From Klebsiella electrica (GTDB lineage: Bacteria > Pseudomonadota > Gammaproteobacteria > Enterobacterales > Enterobacteriaceae), in NCBI RefSeq assembly GCF_006711645.1, contig NZ_CP041248.1, forward strand, positions 62,001-126,000: 64,000 nucleotides of DNA, given 5' to 3'. Below are positions 8,304 through 17,295 of the stretch, piece after piece (position 1 is the stretch's first letter; each line of letters starts with the position of its first letter). The notes below the pieces were generated by a model. That model had not been told where the DNA came from. It searched no databases and saw only the letters and a list, made by a program, of their open reading frames with translations. The position numbers and the translations under genes are program-made.

Positions 8304-9194
8304 TCAGAGAATCATTTCGATACTTTCGCCGTGGAATATACCGATCACATCTGTCTTGAGGCGGTTACTCCTCGGCTTTACTTCATTGGCCACGAACTCT
8401 GGCAATGGCCGAATTTTCACGTGCTCATCCTGAATGATAATGAACGGCATAGATGAAGCGGCAGAAAGACGCAGTATCTGGTCGGGGTGTTCAGGATCAG
8501 CCATCGCGATGTTTGCAGCTGGATGCACTTTAACCGGACGGCGTAAGCGAAGCTTTTCTTCCGGTACACGCGCAATAGCCTTAATCAACGAGTTGAGTCT
8601 GACTGATTTATCTTCATCTTCCTCGATGTCCTTGCCCATCTTCTGGAGCAACTCGATTTTGTTAACCCTGCTAAAAAGCGTCTTTTGCCTCCAGCCGAAA
8701 CTGACCAGATTGACGTTAGCATTATCAAACATACGCAGCTGCCGATAGAGATGCAGGGTCATGACACCAGGGCAGGCGCTATGCAGCGCGTTGAAGCGCA
8801 TGTATTCCGGTCGGCGATCACCACCGTAGTTTTCGATGATGTGGCGTTGAATGCTCTCTTTATGCTGGTTGATGGATGTCACCAAACGGGTAACCAGCTG
8901 AGAGAATTCCGCATCTGTATTGTCGTACCATAATACGCCGGTAGTGCGCCGAGCGGACTTCTGCGAATAGCCATCCCTGATATGCAGGTCAGCGTATGCC
9001 GCGCAGGCAGCATGGACAGCATCGTGTCCCTGTTTCAGCTCAGGCATGATGTGTTCGATGGCCATATCTTCTTCGCCATCAGCAACGGCTGGCAGGACGC
9101 AGACACTCGCCTTGAGCGGAAGCCGGGAACCCAGCACTCCACGAAGTTGTGTGATCTCGCTCTCCAGCGTCTGGAAAGTTGTTGAGATATTCAT
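8304..9194 (-). CDS. tus: Tus-family replication terminus site-binding protein
   Basis: A 296-residue homologue of E. coli Tus. Diagnostic segments are CPGVMTLHLYR (141-151; E. coli LPGLITLNAYR), SFGWRQK (165-171; E. coli RFGWANK) and RLRRPVKVHP (216-225; E. coli KIKRPVKVQP), which contacts Ter DNA. Tus binds Ter sites and blocks the replicative helicase in one orientation. Divergence from the chromosomal protein is strong, so its Ter sequence may differ. The gene lies between umuC and cas6 on the same strand. A LexA-like dyad sits in its upstream region. Confidence 0.85.
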   Translation of the reverse strand: MNISTTFQTLESEITQLRGVLGSRLPLKASVCVLPAVADGEEDMAIEHIMPELKQGHDAVHAACAAYADLHIRDGYSQKSARRTTGVLWYDNTDAEFSQLVTRLVTSINQHKESIQRHIIENYGGDRRPEYMRFNALHSACPGVMTLHLYRQLRMFDNANVNLVSFGWRQKTLFSRVNKIELLQKMGKDIEEDEDKSVRLNSLIKAIARVPEEKLRLRRPVKVHPAANIAMADPEHPDQILRLSAASSMPFIIIQDEHVKIRPLPEFVANEVKPRSNRLKTDVIGIFHGESIEMIL

Positions 9195-9241
9195 TTCTAT
9201 CCCCGAAAAAGGGCTCTAAACTCCCTCCGCTGCACGGAGGA

Positions 9242-9257
9242 CTGTATGTACATACAT
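9242..9257. promoter_or_regulatory. LexA-like dyad upstream of tus
   Basis: CTGT-N8-ACAT with a perfect inner 14-base palindrome (TGTATGTACATACA). It differs from the LexA consensus CTGT-N8-ACAG at one conserved base. It lies about 50 bases upstream of the tus start, a place where a repressor would act. It may be a weak SOS box or the operator of another protein. Confidence 0.4.
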
Positions 9258-9343
9258 ACTCATAACAAGCGAAACCGAGTATATCAAGTTCGTTTTGTTT
9301 ACAGACGAATTTTATCGATGACGAATGAAGTTTTCACTGCTGA

Positions 9344-10609
9344 TTAGCCAATCCTGACGCGAGGGATTTCATTAATGTTAGTGAGATAGGATGGTGACAA
9401 TAACTCCCGCCGCATCGTCCAGTCTTTGTCGATGCCCTGGCCCGCAAACCATAATTTCCCCCGACCTGACCGGTTAATTCTATCCATCACGCCCATCAAC
9501 GCTTCACCATTGGCAAAGAGTCGGTTCTCACCAAACAAATCGAGCTGGCTGGTGGCGCTATCATAAAAGTCAGATAGCATCACTCCGGCTTTATGGTATC
9601 GGTATCCCTCCTGCCAGATATGCCGGAGCCCTGCGACCGCAGCCGCAATGATTTCCCGGGTATCGGCGGTGGGGTTTTCCAGCTTGACTGTCTGCTGGCC
9701 ACTGTAAGGGGCCGTTTTCGAATAGTAACTTGTGCCAATAAAAACCGTTATGCAGCGACAGTATTGCTTCTCTTCGCGCAGCTTCTCGCCTGCACGTTCG
9801 GCATACTCACACACCGCCTGGTGCATTGCTTCGTAGTGCTCTATTTTCTGGCCGAATGAACGCGAGCTGATGATCTGCTGCTTAACCTTCCTCACCTCTT
9901 CCAGGGCTATGCAGGACTCGCCATTCAATTCGCGCTGCGTTCGCTCCAGTACGACTCCAAATGTGTTACGGATAAGCGATGTTGGCGCATTGGCCAGATC
10001 GAGAGCAGTCCTGATGCCCATGCTGTTCAGTCTGGTGGCATATCTCCGGCCCACCCCCCAGACATCGCTTACGTCAATATATGGCAATAATTTACGTTGT
10101 CTTTCTGGACTGCTGAGATCAACCACTCCGCCTGTTTTAGTCCATGTTTTTGCAGCTTTATTTGCTAGTTTTGCCAAAGTTTTAGTTGTCGATATGCCCA
10201 CCCCCACGGGTATATGGGTGCTCTTTAATACGGTTTTCTTTATTTCTCTTCCATAGTCATCAAAATTATAATTTTTCTGCATTCCTTCAAACGAAAGGAA
10301 AACTTCATCAATACTGTAGACCTCAGTATTACTGGAGAATTTAAATAATGTCTCACACACCCTACGGGAGATCTCCGCGTACAAGGCATAGTTAGAACTG
10401 AAAACATGTACACCGTTAGCTTCAAAGAATGCTTTCTTCTGGAAGTACACGTCACCATTCTGGATACCTAATTTTTTAGCTTCCGCTGAACGTGCCACGA
10501 CCATGCCATCATTGTTCGAAAGGCATACAATTGGCTTGTTCACCAGATCGGGCCGAAAGACTCTCTCGCAGGAGGCGTAAAATGAGTTGCAATCCACCAG
10601 GCAGAACAT
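9344..10609 (-). CDS. umuC: UmuC-like catalytic subunit of DNA polymerase V
   Basis: A Y-family translesion polymerase of 421 residues. It begins [21 protein letters not shown], with catalytic Asp6 and the YASCE motif, and has the palm signature YSIDEVF. The C-terminal little-finger region ends with a UmuC-type tail. The ATG overlaps the stop of umuD (TGATG), the usual arrangement in plasmid mucAB, impAB and rumAB pairs. With cleaved UmuD it forms Pol V and causes SOS mutagenesis. Expression should follow the LexA box upstream of umuD. Confidence 0.93.
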   Translation of the reverse strand: MFCLVDCNSFYASCERVFRPDLVNKPIVCLSNNDGMVVARSAEAKKLGIQNGDVYFQKKAFFEANGVHVFSSNYALYAEISRRVCETLFKFSSNTEVYSIDEVFLSFEGMQKNYNFDDYGREIKKTVLKSTHIPVGVGISTTKTLAKLANKAAKTWTKTGGVVDLSSPERQRKLLPYIDVSDVWGVGRRYATRLNSMGIRTALDLANAPTSLIRNTFGVVLERTQRELNGESCIALEEVRKVKQQIISSRSFGQKIEHYEAMHQAVCEYAERAGEKLREEKQYCRCITVFIGTSYYSKTAPYSGQQTVKLENPTADTREIIAAAVAGLRHIWQEGYRYHKAGVMLSDFYDSATSQLDLFGENRLFANGEALMGVMDRINRSGRGKLWFAGQGIDKDWTMRRELLSPSYLTNINEIPRVRIG

Positions 10610-11025
10610 CACAAGGCCTTGTACACGATGAAGGTCACCACGCCAAAAATGGCCAGTTCTTCGCCTTCTTTCAGATAGATCGGTGACATCCGGCTATTCA
10701 TTGGCAGTAGCGCGGGAGCCGGGCTTAGCTGCAACCGCTTAATGGTGAAATCACCATCAACGGTCGCAATCACAATATCCCCCTCTTTCGCCTCAAGTGA
10801 GCTATCCACGATGACCAGATCGCCTTCGTGAATACGTGCCTCTACCATCGATGAACCTGTTACTCGTAAGAAGTAGGTTGCAGATGGATGTTTGATGAGG
10901 TGAGTATTTAGATCAATAAATTCATCAACATAATCGGAAGCGACTGAAGGGAAACCTGCGCTGACAGGCTCAACGAACAACGGGAATTGGCCTGGTGATT
11001 GTTGTGTCACTGGGATAAGTTTCAT
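10609..11025 (-). CDS. umuD: UmuD-like self-cleaving Pol V accessory protein
   Basis: From the ATG at 11025 the protein has 138 residues, as UmuD does. The cleavage region VSAGFPS contains the Ala23-Gly24 bond. The serine-lysine dyad is Ser59 in TGSSMV and Lys96 in FTIKRL. A longer frame from 11058 would start inside the LexA box and add 11 residues, so I reject it. RecA filaments stimulate autocleavage to UmuD', which joins UmuC. Plasmid homologues include MucA, ImpA and RumA. Confidence 0.92.
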   Translation of the reverse strand: MKLIPVTQQSPGQFPLFVEPVSAGFPSVASDYVDEFIDLNTHLIKHPSATYFLRVTGSSMVEARIHEGDLVIVDSSLEAKEGDIVIATVDGDFTIKRLQLSPAPALLPMNSRMSPIYLKEGEELAIFGVVTFIVYKAL

Positions 11026-11046
11026 AATGCTCTGCTCTTCGTGGTG

Positions 11047-11062
11047 CTGTATATCCATACAG
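11047..11062. promoter_or_regulatory. LexA (SOS) box of the umuDC operon
   Basis: A perfect CTGT-N8-ACAG site (spacer ATATCCAT) lies 22-37 bases upstream of the umuD start. It predicts repression by host LexA and induction by DNA damage. Confidence 0.92.
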
Positions 11063-11278
11063 TATTATAGACAGGAGCCAGGAATTTTCGCACCTCCTTT
11101 TCCGAAAGTTATTTTCCGCTATCACTCTTCAGGTTTTTCTTATCACTTGTCCAGAAGTGGGTAACTGCACATAACAAATTGCAACCATATGATTCCTCAG
11201 TTCATTTTCAGAATTTACTCGTGCTTACTTCGTATACAATTCGGAATTTATCCGTACATTTTATAAGGAGTAATAACG

Positions 11279-11782
11279 ATGAAGCAGTTTACAAATGAAG
11301 CAACTCAACAAATGCTGGCCGACTTTGACAAATCCCCTTTCTCTGACGCTGATCTGGCCGCAATGGATGTGGATGCTCGACAAATTATTGAGCAGAACGC
11401 TGAAAGGGATCGCCAACACCCGGTAACAGCAATCTGGCGTGTTGCGGTCGAGGGAAGCCTGACTGCGCGAGGTGGTGTCGTAACCGCTGTTGATAGCGCC
11501 AGGGTTATGGATCTAGGCAACGGTCAAATGGTCAAAATCGCAGTGGAGGGTGATGCAGTCACTTATACCGATGGTTCATCTGCACGGATTGTTTCAAGCG
11601 CTGGCCAGAAAGCTACACACTTCGAGAAAGGGCTCGCGCTGGTGGGCAGCGTACTGGATAACGGGGATGAAATTGTCTCGACCCCGCAGGACAGATTAGT
11701 GCTGTTATCGCGCAAAGGTATGGCTGAAGCCCCCGACTTTCTGGCAATACCCGGAGGCGTGACTCATGGGGTATCGAACTAA
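11279..11782 (+). CDS. Hypothetical protein upstream of a PAAR gene
   Basis: A 167-residue protein with an N-terminal helical part (about 1-45) and a beta-rich remainder in which glycine-aspartate turns recur (ARGGVVTAV, DNGDEIVST, AIPGGV). AAGGAG lies eight bases before the ATG. Its 3' end overlaps the start of the truncated PAAR reading frame, so the two were an operon. It may be a partner or cargo of the PAAR protein; the family is not recognised. Confidence 0.65.
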   Translation: MKQFTNEATQQMLADFDKSPFSDADLAAMDVDARQIIEQNAERDRQHPVTAIWRVAVEGSLTARGGVVTAVDSARVMDLGNGQMVKIAVEGDAVTYTDGSSARIVSSAGQKATHFEKGLALVGSVLDNGDEIVSTPQDRLVLLSRKGMAEAPDFLAIPGGVTHGVSN

Positions 11783-12038
11783 CAATTATGGCCGGGGCCA
11801 GGCGCTCCACGGAGATAAAACCACCACAGGCGCGACCGTCCTTACTTGGGGTCAGTTTGGATATCGAAAATTATTGTACTATAAGGGCTTCCCCGGCGTG
11901 TCAACGCCGGTGTTTATGGTTTCTGTCTGCTCTTCAGTAAAAATAAAGGGGAGAGACTGCGGTACTATAAACGGCCATGATGAATCGTCATCGATTCGGA
12001 CCCTGATGAAAGACGCGCGTGAGGTTCTTGTTCGTTAA
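11766..12038 (+). pseudogene. PAAR-domain protein, truncated after about 26 codons
   Basis: The frame opens with RTNNYGRGQALHGDKTTTGATVL, the recognisable start of a PAAR protein (the GDKTTTGA turn). From about 11845 the homology stops and the frame runs through foreign sequence of the IS1111-type element to a stop at 12036. The later PAAR repeats and metal-binding residues are lost. PAAR proteins cap type VI secretion spikes; plasmid copies may serve other injection systems. Confidence 0.6.
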
Positions 12039-12138
12039 GCGGATACGTATATCCTGTACAATAGCCAGATAGGCCTCACGGGGTCTAACCCTTTATCATC
12101 AACGAATTGCAGGTCAGATGGTTATTTTGTTTCGTGCT

Positions 12139-13161
12139 TTAGCTGGCTGAGTACAGCCTGAAATCATCACCGTAATGCAATGATGCCCAGCACAGCCTTG
12201 CGTTTTTGGCGGCGATGGCTACAACGGCACGCCAGTATCCTCTGCGATCGACCAGTGAACAGACCCAACGACTGAATAAATCAGTCCTTTTCTCGGCACC
12301 AATCAGAACCGAACGAGCCCCCTGAACCAGTAGCGTTCGCAGATACGAATCGCCAGCTTTAGTTATCCTGCCAAGCTTTGATTTCCCACCACTGCTGTAC
12401 TGCGATGGCGTTAGTCCCAGCCAGGCTGCCAGTTGTCGCCCATTTTTAAAATCGTGTGCATTACCGATACTGGCGACCAGCGCACAGGCCGTTGTGGGAC
12501 CAATCCCTTTCAGTTCCATCAATCGCTGGCTGCGGTGATCTGTTTTTGCCATGCGGGACAAAATCCGGTCATATTCAGTAATATTATCTTCAATACGATC
12601 AATGTGTTCCAGCAGGTCATTAACACATTGTTGAACCTGAAGTGGCAAAGAACTCTTCTGCTCAGAAACCATGTGACGCAGGGCATCTGTACTTTGTGGG
12701 GCGATGACACCGAATTCCGATATCAAACCTCTCAATCGGTTATATGTTGCTGTTTTCTCTTCGATAAAACCCTGTCTGATACGGTGTAGGCATTGCATCG
12801 CCTGCTGGCTCTCATCCTTCACTGGTACAAACCGCATATGCGGGCGACGAACTGCTTCACAGATAGCCTGAGCATCAGCTGCATCATTTTTGCCTGATTT
12901 ACCGGCCATGCGGTAAGGAGATACAAATTTAGCAGCCATCAGCCGTGGTTCATGACCATATTGCCGAAACAACCTTGCCCAGTAGTGAGCCCCGGAGCAT
13001 GCCTCCATCCCGATAACACAGGGAGGTAAACTGGCAATCAGCTCAGGAAGGGCAGCACGCGATACTTTGGGTTTAACCAGAACAGTTTTACCGTGTTGGT
13101 CAACGCAGTGAACAGCGAACACATTTTTAGCAAGATCGATACCGACAGTCGTGATGGTCAT
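12139..13161 (-). CDS. IS110-family (IS1111 subgroup) transposase
   Basis: A 340-residue DEDD recombinase. The N-terminal RuvC-like part has VGIDLAKNVFAVH, MEACSGAHYWAR and KNDAADAQAICEA, which carry the acidic catalytic residues. The C-terminal part has the serine motif region GLTPSQYSSGGKSKLGRIT and the conserved GD.YLRTLLVQGAR segment. The start is ATG 13161 (MTITTVGID); an upstream in-frame start at 13203 overlaps the end of the neighbouring tnpA. It is clearly different from the two IS5075-type copies in this window. Element ends are uncertain: one lies near 11845-11850 in the PAAR gene, the other just beyond 13161. Confidence 0.88.
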   Translation of the reverse strand: MTITTVGIDLAKNVFAVHCVDQHGKTVLVKPKVSRAALPELIASLPPCVIGMEACSGAHYWARLFRQYGHEPRLMAAKFVSPYRMAGKSGKNDAADAQAICEAVRRPHMRFVPVKDESQQAMQCLHRIRQGFIEEKTATYNRLRGLISEFGVIAPQSTDALRHMVSEQKSSLPLQVQQCVNDLLEHIDRIEDNITEYDRILSRMAKTDHRSQRLMELKGIGPTTACALVASIGNAHDFKNGRQLAAWLGLTPSQYSSGGKSKLGRITKAGDSYLRTLLVQGARSVLIGAEKRTDLFSRWVCSLVDRRGYWRAVVAIAAKNARLCWASLHYGDDFRLYSAS

Positions 13162-13184
13162 AACGAATCCCTCCGGGGCTATGT

Positions 13185-16100
13185 TTACCCCATGATTGCA
13201 CAAGAGTTAATCAGGCGCATATCCAGGGGAAGTCCCTTCCATTCGTTAAGGCTATTTTTTGACCTTTCGACTTTAGCGGGTCTCAACCGACGAAACTTAC
13301 CGGAAGCCGGTATCCGGTTGCTTTTCCAGATATAATCGCCTGTCAGATTGATATGCTCCCAGCCTAGCGGGGACAAATGCGACAGCAATTGATCGTTGAT
13401 CTTCACCCCTTTACGCTTCAGGGCATCGACCGCTCTTTCCATATAGACGGTATTCCACAGCGAGATAGCTGCCGTCAGCAGCGTCAGTCCACTGGCGCGA
13501 TAGCTCTGATTTTCCGGTTTACGATCCCTGATTTCACCCAGACGGTGCAGGAATACCGCGCGCGCCAGCGCGTTACGGGCTTCTCCTTTATTCAGTCCCG
13601 CCTGGACCCGCCGACGAAGTGCCGGATCGCGGAACCAGTCGATCATAAACAGCGTTCGTTCAATACGGCCAATTTCTCTCAGTGCTTTGGCAAGTCCATT
13701 TTGCTTTGAGTAGCTGGCAAGCTTTTTCAGCATCAGGGATGCCGTCACTGTTCCCTGCTTTATCGAGGTTGCCAGACGCAACACTTCACGCCAGTGAATT
13801 TCGATCTCTTTCAGGTTCAGGCTGGTCGTTGATATCAGTGACTGAAGCGCCGGGTACTGGTCTGCTTTCCCTTTGATAAACAGCTTCTTGTCATGGAGAT
13901 CCCTGATTCGCGGACAGAACGCAAATCCCAGCAGATGCATCAGGGCAAAGACATGATCGGTGAAACCCGCGGTATCGGTGTAATGCTCCCTGATTTTCAG
14001 GTCACTTTCGTGGTACAGCAAGCCATCGAGAACATGGGTTGAATCCCTGACCCGACTTATTATGCAGGTGTAAAACGGGCTGTATTGATCCGAAATATGG
14101 GTATAAAACTGTCGTCCGGGCTCCTGCCCATATTTCGGGTTAACCTGTCCTGCGTAGCGGCCAGTGCTGCCTGTTCTGAAATTCTGTCCATCTGATGATG
14201 ATGTTGTCCCGTCTCCCCAGAATGCCGCCAGCGGCCTTTTCCCCTGCGCGTTTACCAGTTCTGCAAGGGCGGCTGAATAGGTTTCGTCGCGGATGTACCA
14301 TGCCTGAATATCTTCAAGTGATGATTTGGTACTCCCGGGGCAGGCTTCTGCCATTTTTGTCAGGCCAAGATTGATGCCATCCGCAAGAATGGTGGTGAGA
14401 AGCAGGCGGGTATCGGGACGGGTAATGTCATTTTTTATATGCGAAAAATGTCGGGTAAACGTCGTCCAGCCGTTTACCTCATCGAGAATTTCCGTGATTT
14501 TAGGGCGCGGTAGCATGCTGTAAACCAGCTCTGCCAGCGGTGAAACCTGCGCCGGTACGCAGTTATCCAGCGGAGAGACTTTTACGCCCCTGTCGGAAAT
14601 TTCCACATCGGGCAGTTCACCAAGGGCTGCCATGGCATTGACCTCTTCAAGTCTGGACTGAAGCAGGGTCATACGGCTGGTAATGTACTCATGGTAATCA
14701 GCAGATACGGGCAGTGGCAGCGCCGGAGTGAGTTTGTCAAAGTCCTTTTCGGGAATGAGGTAATCATCAAAATTTTTGTAGCGCCGTGAGCCTTTAACCC
14801 AGATGTCCCCGGAGCGCAACGCTCCCTTAAGCTCGCTGAGCGCACAAAATTCATAATACTGCCGATCAATACCCGCAGGTGTAATCACCACCCTGTGCCA
14901 GCTTTCAGGGACAAACTCAAGCGGCGCAGTCGCCGGAACTTTACGTGAGTGCTTCAGGTACATATCCTTGATCACAACCAGCGCATCAGCCAGAGGTTGC
15001 GCTGCCGGGGTTGCGACTAACTGTAAAGTGGATAACATGCGTGGGGCATATTTCCGTAATATGCTGTATTTCTCGGTAATAATATGCAGCGGGTCAAAAT
15101 TATTTTTTCTGGCGAGATGGCGTGTTTCCTCCAGACTGGCGACAAATTCAGGCCATGGGAGTATATTTTCTATTGCGAGCCATGGATCGTCACCGGAATC
15201 GCGGGCATCAGACAGCGCCTGACCGACATCGATGTACTGCCTCAGTTTTGACTGGATCAGCTTTCCGGTCTGCTGAAGGCGCTCTGCCTGTGTTCTTTTG
15301 GCTTTGCTGAAAAGGCTGTTCAGCATTCGCTCATGCAACTCAATCACTTCGTCTGTCAGTGTGGCTCTGGCTTCTTCCAGCACGCACACCAGGATCGCAT
15401 GACGCCGGGTTGCTGAAAATCGGGTCAAATCACGGCTACTCATCTTCCGGCCTTCCCGCGCCAGTTTCAGCAACCGGTTCTGGTGAATGGTACGATCTAT
15501 ACCTTCCGGTAATGCCAGCGATTCAACGCTGCTGAGCCGATCAAGATGTTGCAGCACGTTCTTACCATTGATTTTACCCGGCGGTTGCAGAAGCCATGTC
15601 AGCCTGGAAGACTGATTATCCGATGACTCAAGTAAACGATCCAGGGCATCCCTGTGAGCCGGAGTTAACGGGGCATTCAGAGTCTGAAATACGATTTTAT
15701 CGCCGCCTGCCATGGCCTCAGCACAGGTACGCTCCACGACATCAATCGCGGGGATTATTACGTTGTTCTGCCGGAGCCAGACCAGCATCTCTTCGGCCAG
15801 GAGAATACCTTTATCAGTACGCGTCGCCATCGACAGCAGGTGTGTAATACAGTCCTGCTGTATTTTGCCGGTAAATGCCTTCACGCCAAGATAGCGGTAC
15901 AGTTCGGTTAAATGCTCGCGCCGGGTCGTATCCCTGCCGGAAAGGTAAGCAGGCCAGAGATCACCGGTAAGATTTAGCCTGCTGGCGATATGTTTCAGCA
16001 GTGCATCAGAGGGTGGGATTTTTTTATCCGGGGCAAAGCCAACATTTTTCAGATAGCAAAGAAGGACGGCAAAACCAAAACGGCTGGCGGGTTTACGGTG

Positions 16101-16223
16101 AGCACAGATAAGCGCCAGATCATGCTCACTGAAATAGGCCATCCGGGTCAGCGTTAACTCATCGTCTGGCAATGCCAGTAATGATTCTCTTTCCGACAGA
16201 GAAAGAATCTGCCTCCTTGCCAT
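13185..16223 (-). CDS. tnpA: Tn3-family transposase
   Basis: A TnpA of about 1012 residues from ATG 16223 (MARRQILSLSERESLL, with GAGGGA upstream). The C-terminal DDE domain is intact by eye: [55 protein letters not shown] and [16 protein letters not shown]. It is clearly diverged from both the Tn21-type and Tn3-type transposases in this window. The last 20 or so codons, after RRLRPAKVERSK, may be read from flanking DNA because the IS1111 element abuts the 3' end. Confidence 0.9.
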   Translation of the reverse strand: MARRQILSLSERESLLALPDDELTLTRMAYFSEHDLALICAHRKPASRFGFAVLLCYLKNVGFAPDKKIPPSDALLKHIASRLNLTGDLWPAYLSGRDTTRREHLTELYRYLGVKAFTGKIQQDCITHLLSMATRTDKGILLAEEMLVWLRQNNVIIPAIDVVERTCAEAMAGGDKIVFQTLNAPLTPAHRDALDRLLESSDNQSSRLTWLLQPPGKINGKNVLQHLDRLSSVESLALPEGIDRTIHQNRLLKLAREGRKMSSRDLTRFSATRRHAILVCVLEEARATLTDEVIELHERMLNSLFSKAKRTQAERLQQTGKLIQSKLRQYIDVGQALSDARDSGDDPWLAIENILPWPEFVASLEETRHLARKNNFDPLHIITEKYSILRKYAPRMLSTLQLVATPAAQPLADALVVIKDMYLKHSRKVPATAPLEFVPESWHRVVITPAGIDRQYYEFCALSELKGALRSGDIWVKGSRRYKNFDDYLIPEKDFDKLTPALPLPVSADYHEYITSRMTLLQSRLEEVNAMAALGELPDVEISDRGVKVSPLDNCVPAQVSPLAELVYSMLPRPKITEILDEVNGWTTFTRHFSHIKNDITRPDTRLLLTTILADGINLGLTKMAEACPGSTKSSLEDIQAWYIRDETYSAALAELVNAQGKRPLAAFWGDGTTSSSDGQNFRTGSTGRYAGQVNPKYGQEPGRQFYTHISDQYSPFYTCIISRVRDSTHVLDGLLYHESDLKIREHYTDTAGFTDHVFALMHLLGFAFCPRIRDLHDKKLFIKGKADQYPALQSLISTTSLNLKEIEIHWREVLRLATSIKQGTVTASLMLKKLASYSKQNGLAKALREIGRIERTLFMIDWFRDPALRRRVQAGLNKGEARNALARAVFLHRLGEIRDRKPENQSYRASGLTLLTAAISLWNTVYMERAVDALKRKGVKINDQLLSHLSPLGWEHINLTGDYIWKSNRIPASGKFRRLRPAKVERSKNSLNEWKGLPLDMRLINSCAIMG

Positions 16224-16390
16224 ATAGTTTCCCTCATAAATTATCCGATGCGGTATTTTTAACAAAAATGGTTATCGCATAAGGGTACACCCTGACGGTA
16301 TAACCAAAACGTGACATCACACGATTTATGCCATAACCTATATGCGATAGATTAAATGCAATAACTTAAATGCGATATTATGGCGGAAAA
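16224..16390. promoter_or_regulatory. Divergent promoters and probable res site
   Basis: The gap between divergent tnpA and resolvase genes, where Tn3-type res sites lie. Repeated ATGCGATA-type words (TATCGCATAA near 16273, TATGCGATAG near 16341, ATGCGATATT near 16370) are plausible resolvase and promoter elements. Confidence 0.5.
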
Positions 16391-17032
16391 ATGTTCATCA
16401 GAGCTTATTTAAGGGCATCGACGGAAGATCAGTTCGCTGACCGGGCAAAAGAGATGCTGGAGCAGTTCGTTCAGCAGCGGGGACATAAAATCGCCAGCTA
16501 CTACCGGGAGAATATCAGCGGCACAAAACTTGATCGCCCTGAGCTGGGGCGCTTACTGATGGACAGTCACCACAATGATATCTTGCTGGTCGAACAGATA
16601 GACCGTCTGACCCGTCTGAGCAACAGCGACTGGATGACGCTGAAAAAGCAGATAGAAAAACATGAGCTGCGGATTGTCAGTCTTGATGTGCCCACCTCAT
16701 GGCAGGCGCTGTCAGATAAAGATCCTTCGCAGGCGGACCCGATTACTCGCGCAGTAATAACCGCCATCAATAACATGCTAATCGACCTGATGGCCGCGAT
16801 GTCGCATAAGGACTGGCTGAGCCGCCGACAGCGGCAAAAACAGGGGATTGAACGGGCTCATACACTAGGTAAATACCAAGGTAAGCAAGCTGATCGGGAG
16901 CGTCACCAGAAAGTACTGTATTATCGGCAGGTTAAGAAATTGAGTATTCGTGAAACCGCAGATGCAACAGGTTACAGTGCTTCGCAGGTATGTCGGATAC
17001 AAGCGCTGTATAAAAATAATGAATTTTCCTGA
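16391..17032 (+). CDS. tnpR: Serine resolvase of the Tn3-family element
   Basis: A serine recombinase beginning MFIRAYLRASTEDQFADRA, where the serine of RAST is the nucleophile. ISGTKLDRPELGRLL, DILLVEQIDRLTRLS and a C-terminal helix-turn-helix (SIRETADATGYSASQVCRI) follow. It has the R-A-Y-x-R-A-S form of non-Tn3/Tn21 transposon resolvases. It resolves cointegrates at res. The start is ATG 16391; a start at 16370 would add seven residues. Confidence 0.85.
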   Translation: MFIRAYLRASTEDQFADRAKEMLEQFVQQRGHKIASYYRENISGTKLDRPELGRLLMDSHHNDILLVEQIDRLTRLSNSDWMTLKKQIEKHELRIVSLDVPTSWQALSDKDPSQADPITRAVITAINNMLIDLMAAMSHKDWLSRRQRQKQGIERAHTLGKYQGKQADRERHQKVLYYRQVKKLSIRETADATGYSASQVCRIQALYKNNEFS

Positions 17033-17147
17033 AAGGCTGGAATAACGGTGTTTATTGCGATCATTGCATAGGCGTCATAGTTAGGGCTTGTTAATGACTA
17101 GCAGCCTGGAAGTACGCTGTGTGCCAAATCCAAAAATAGTCATTCAC

Positions 17148-17177
17148 ACCCTGAATCACTTTAAAGTGATTCAGGGT
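17148..17177. repeat. Perfect 30-bp palindrome
   Basis: ACCCTGAATCACTTT followed by its exact reverse complement with no spacer. Without a loop it is a poor terminator but could be a cruciform or a dimeric protein site. No T-run follows. Confidence 0.8.
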
Positions 17178-17262
17178 ATGCGCTTATAGCTGCCATTCAA
17201 GGCGTTAATAATTTTTGTAGATTTTCTATTCCATATAATATGTTTTCAACGAATCTGGAGAA

Positions 17263-17292
17263 ATGAAGTGCCATGTGTGTATGGCACTTCAT
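17263..17292 (-). repeat. 12-bp inverted repeat, possible 3' end hairpin of the CoA-disulfide reductase gene
   Basis: ATGAAGTGCCAT and its exact complement surround a six-base loop directly after the stop of the minus-strand oxidoreductase gene. It may stabilise or end that transcript, although there is no T-run. Confidence 0.6.
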
Positions 17293-17295
17293 CTC

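Larger units (their letters stand above)
17033..17295. other. Non-coding stretch with two long palindromes
   Basis: No gene is seen. It contains a perfect 30-base palindrome at 17148-17177 and a 12-base-pair inverted repeat at 17263-17292. The outer end of the Tn3-family element should lie here, but no 38-base inverted repeat starting GGGG was found. Confidence 0.5.

Noticed and set aside
9242..9257. Confident SOS box at tus
   Set aside because: One conserved base differs from CTGT-N8-ACAG; kept only as a low-confidence site.
11025..11058. Extended UmuD N-terminus starting at 11058
   Set aside because: That start lies inside the LexA box and lacks a ribosome binding site; the ATG at 11025 gives the family length.
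13226..13263. GGGGAAGTCCCTTCCATTCGTTAAG as a 38-bp end of the Tn3-family element
   Set aside because: It has GGGG and TTAAG features but lies inside the tnpA frame, and no inverted partner was found beyond the resolvase gene.
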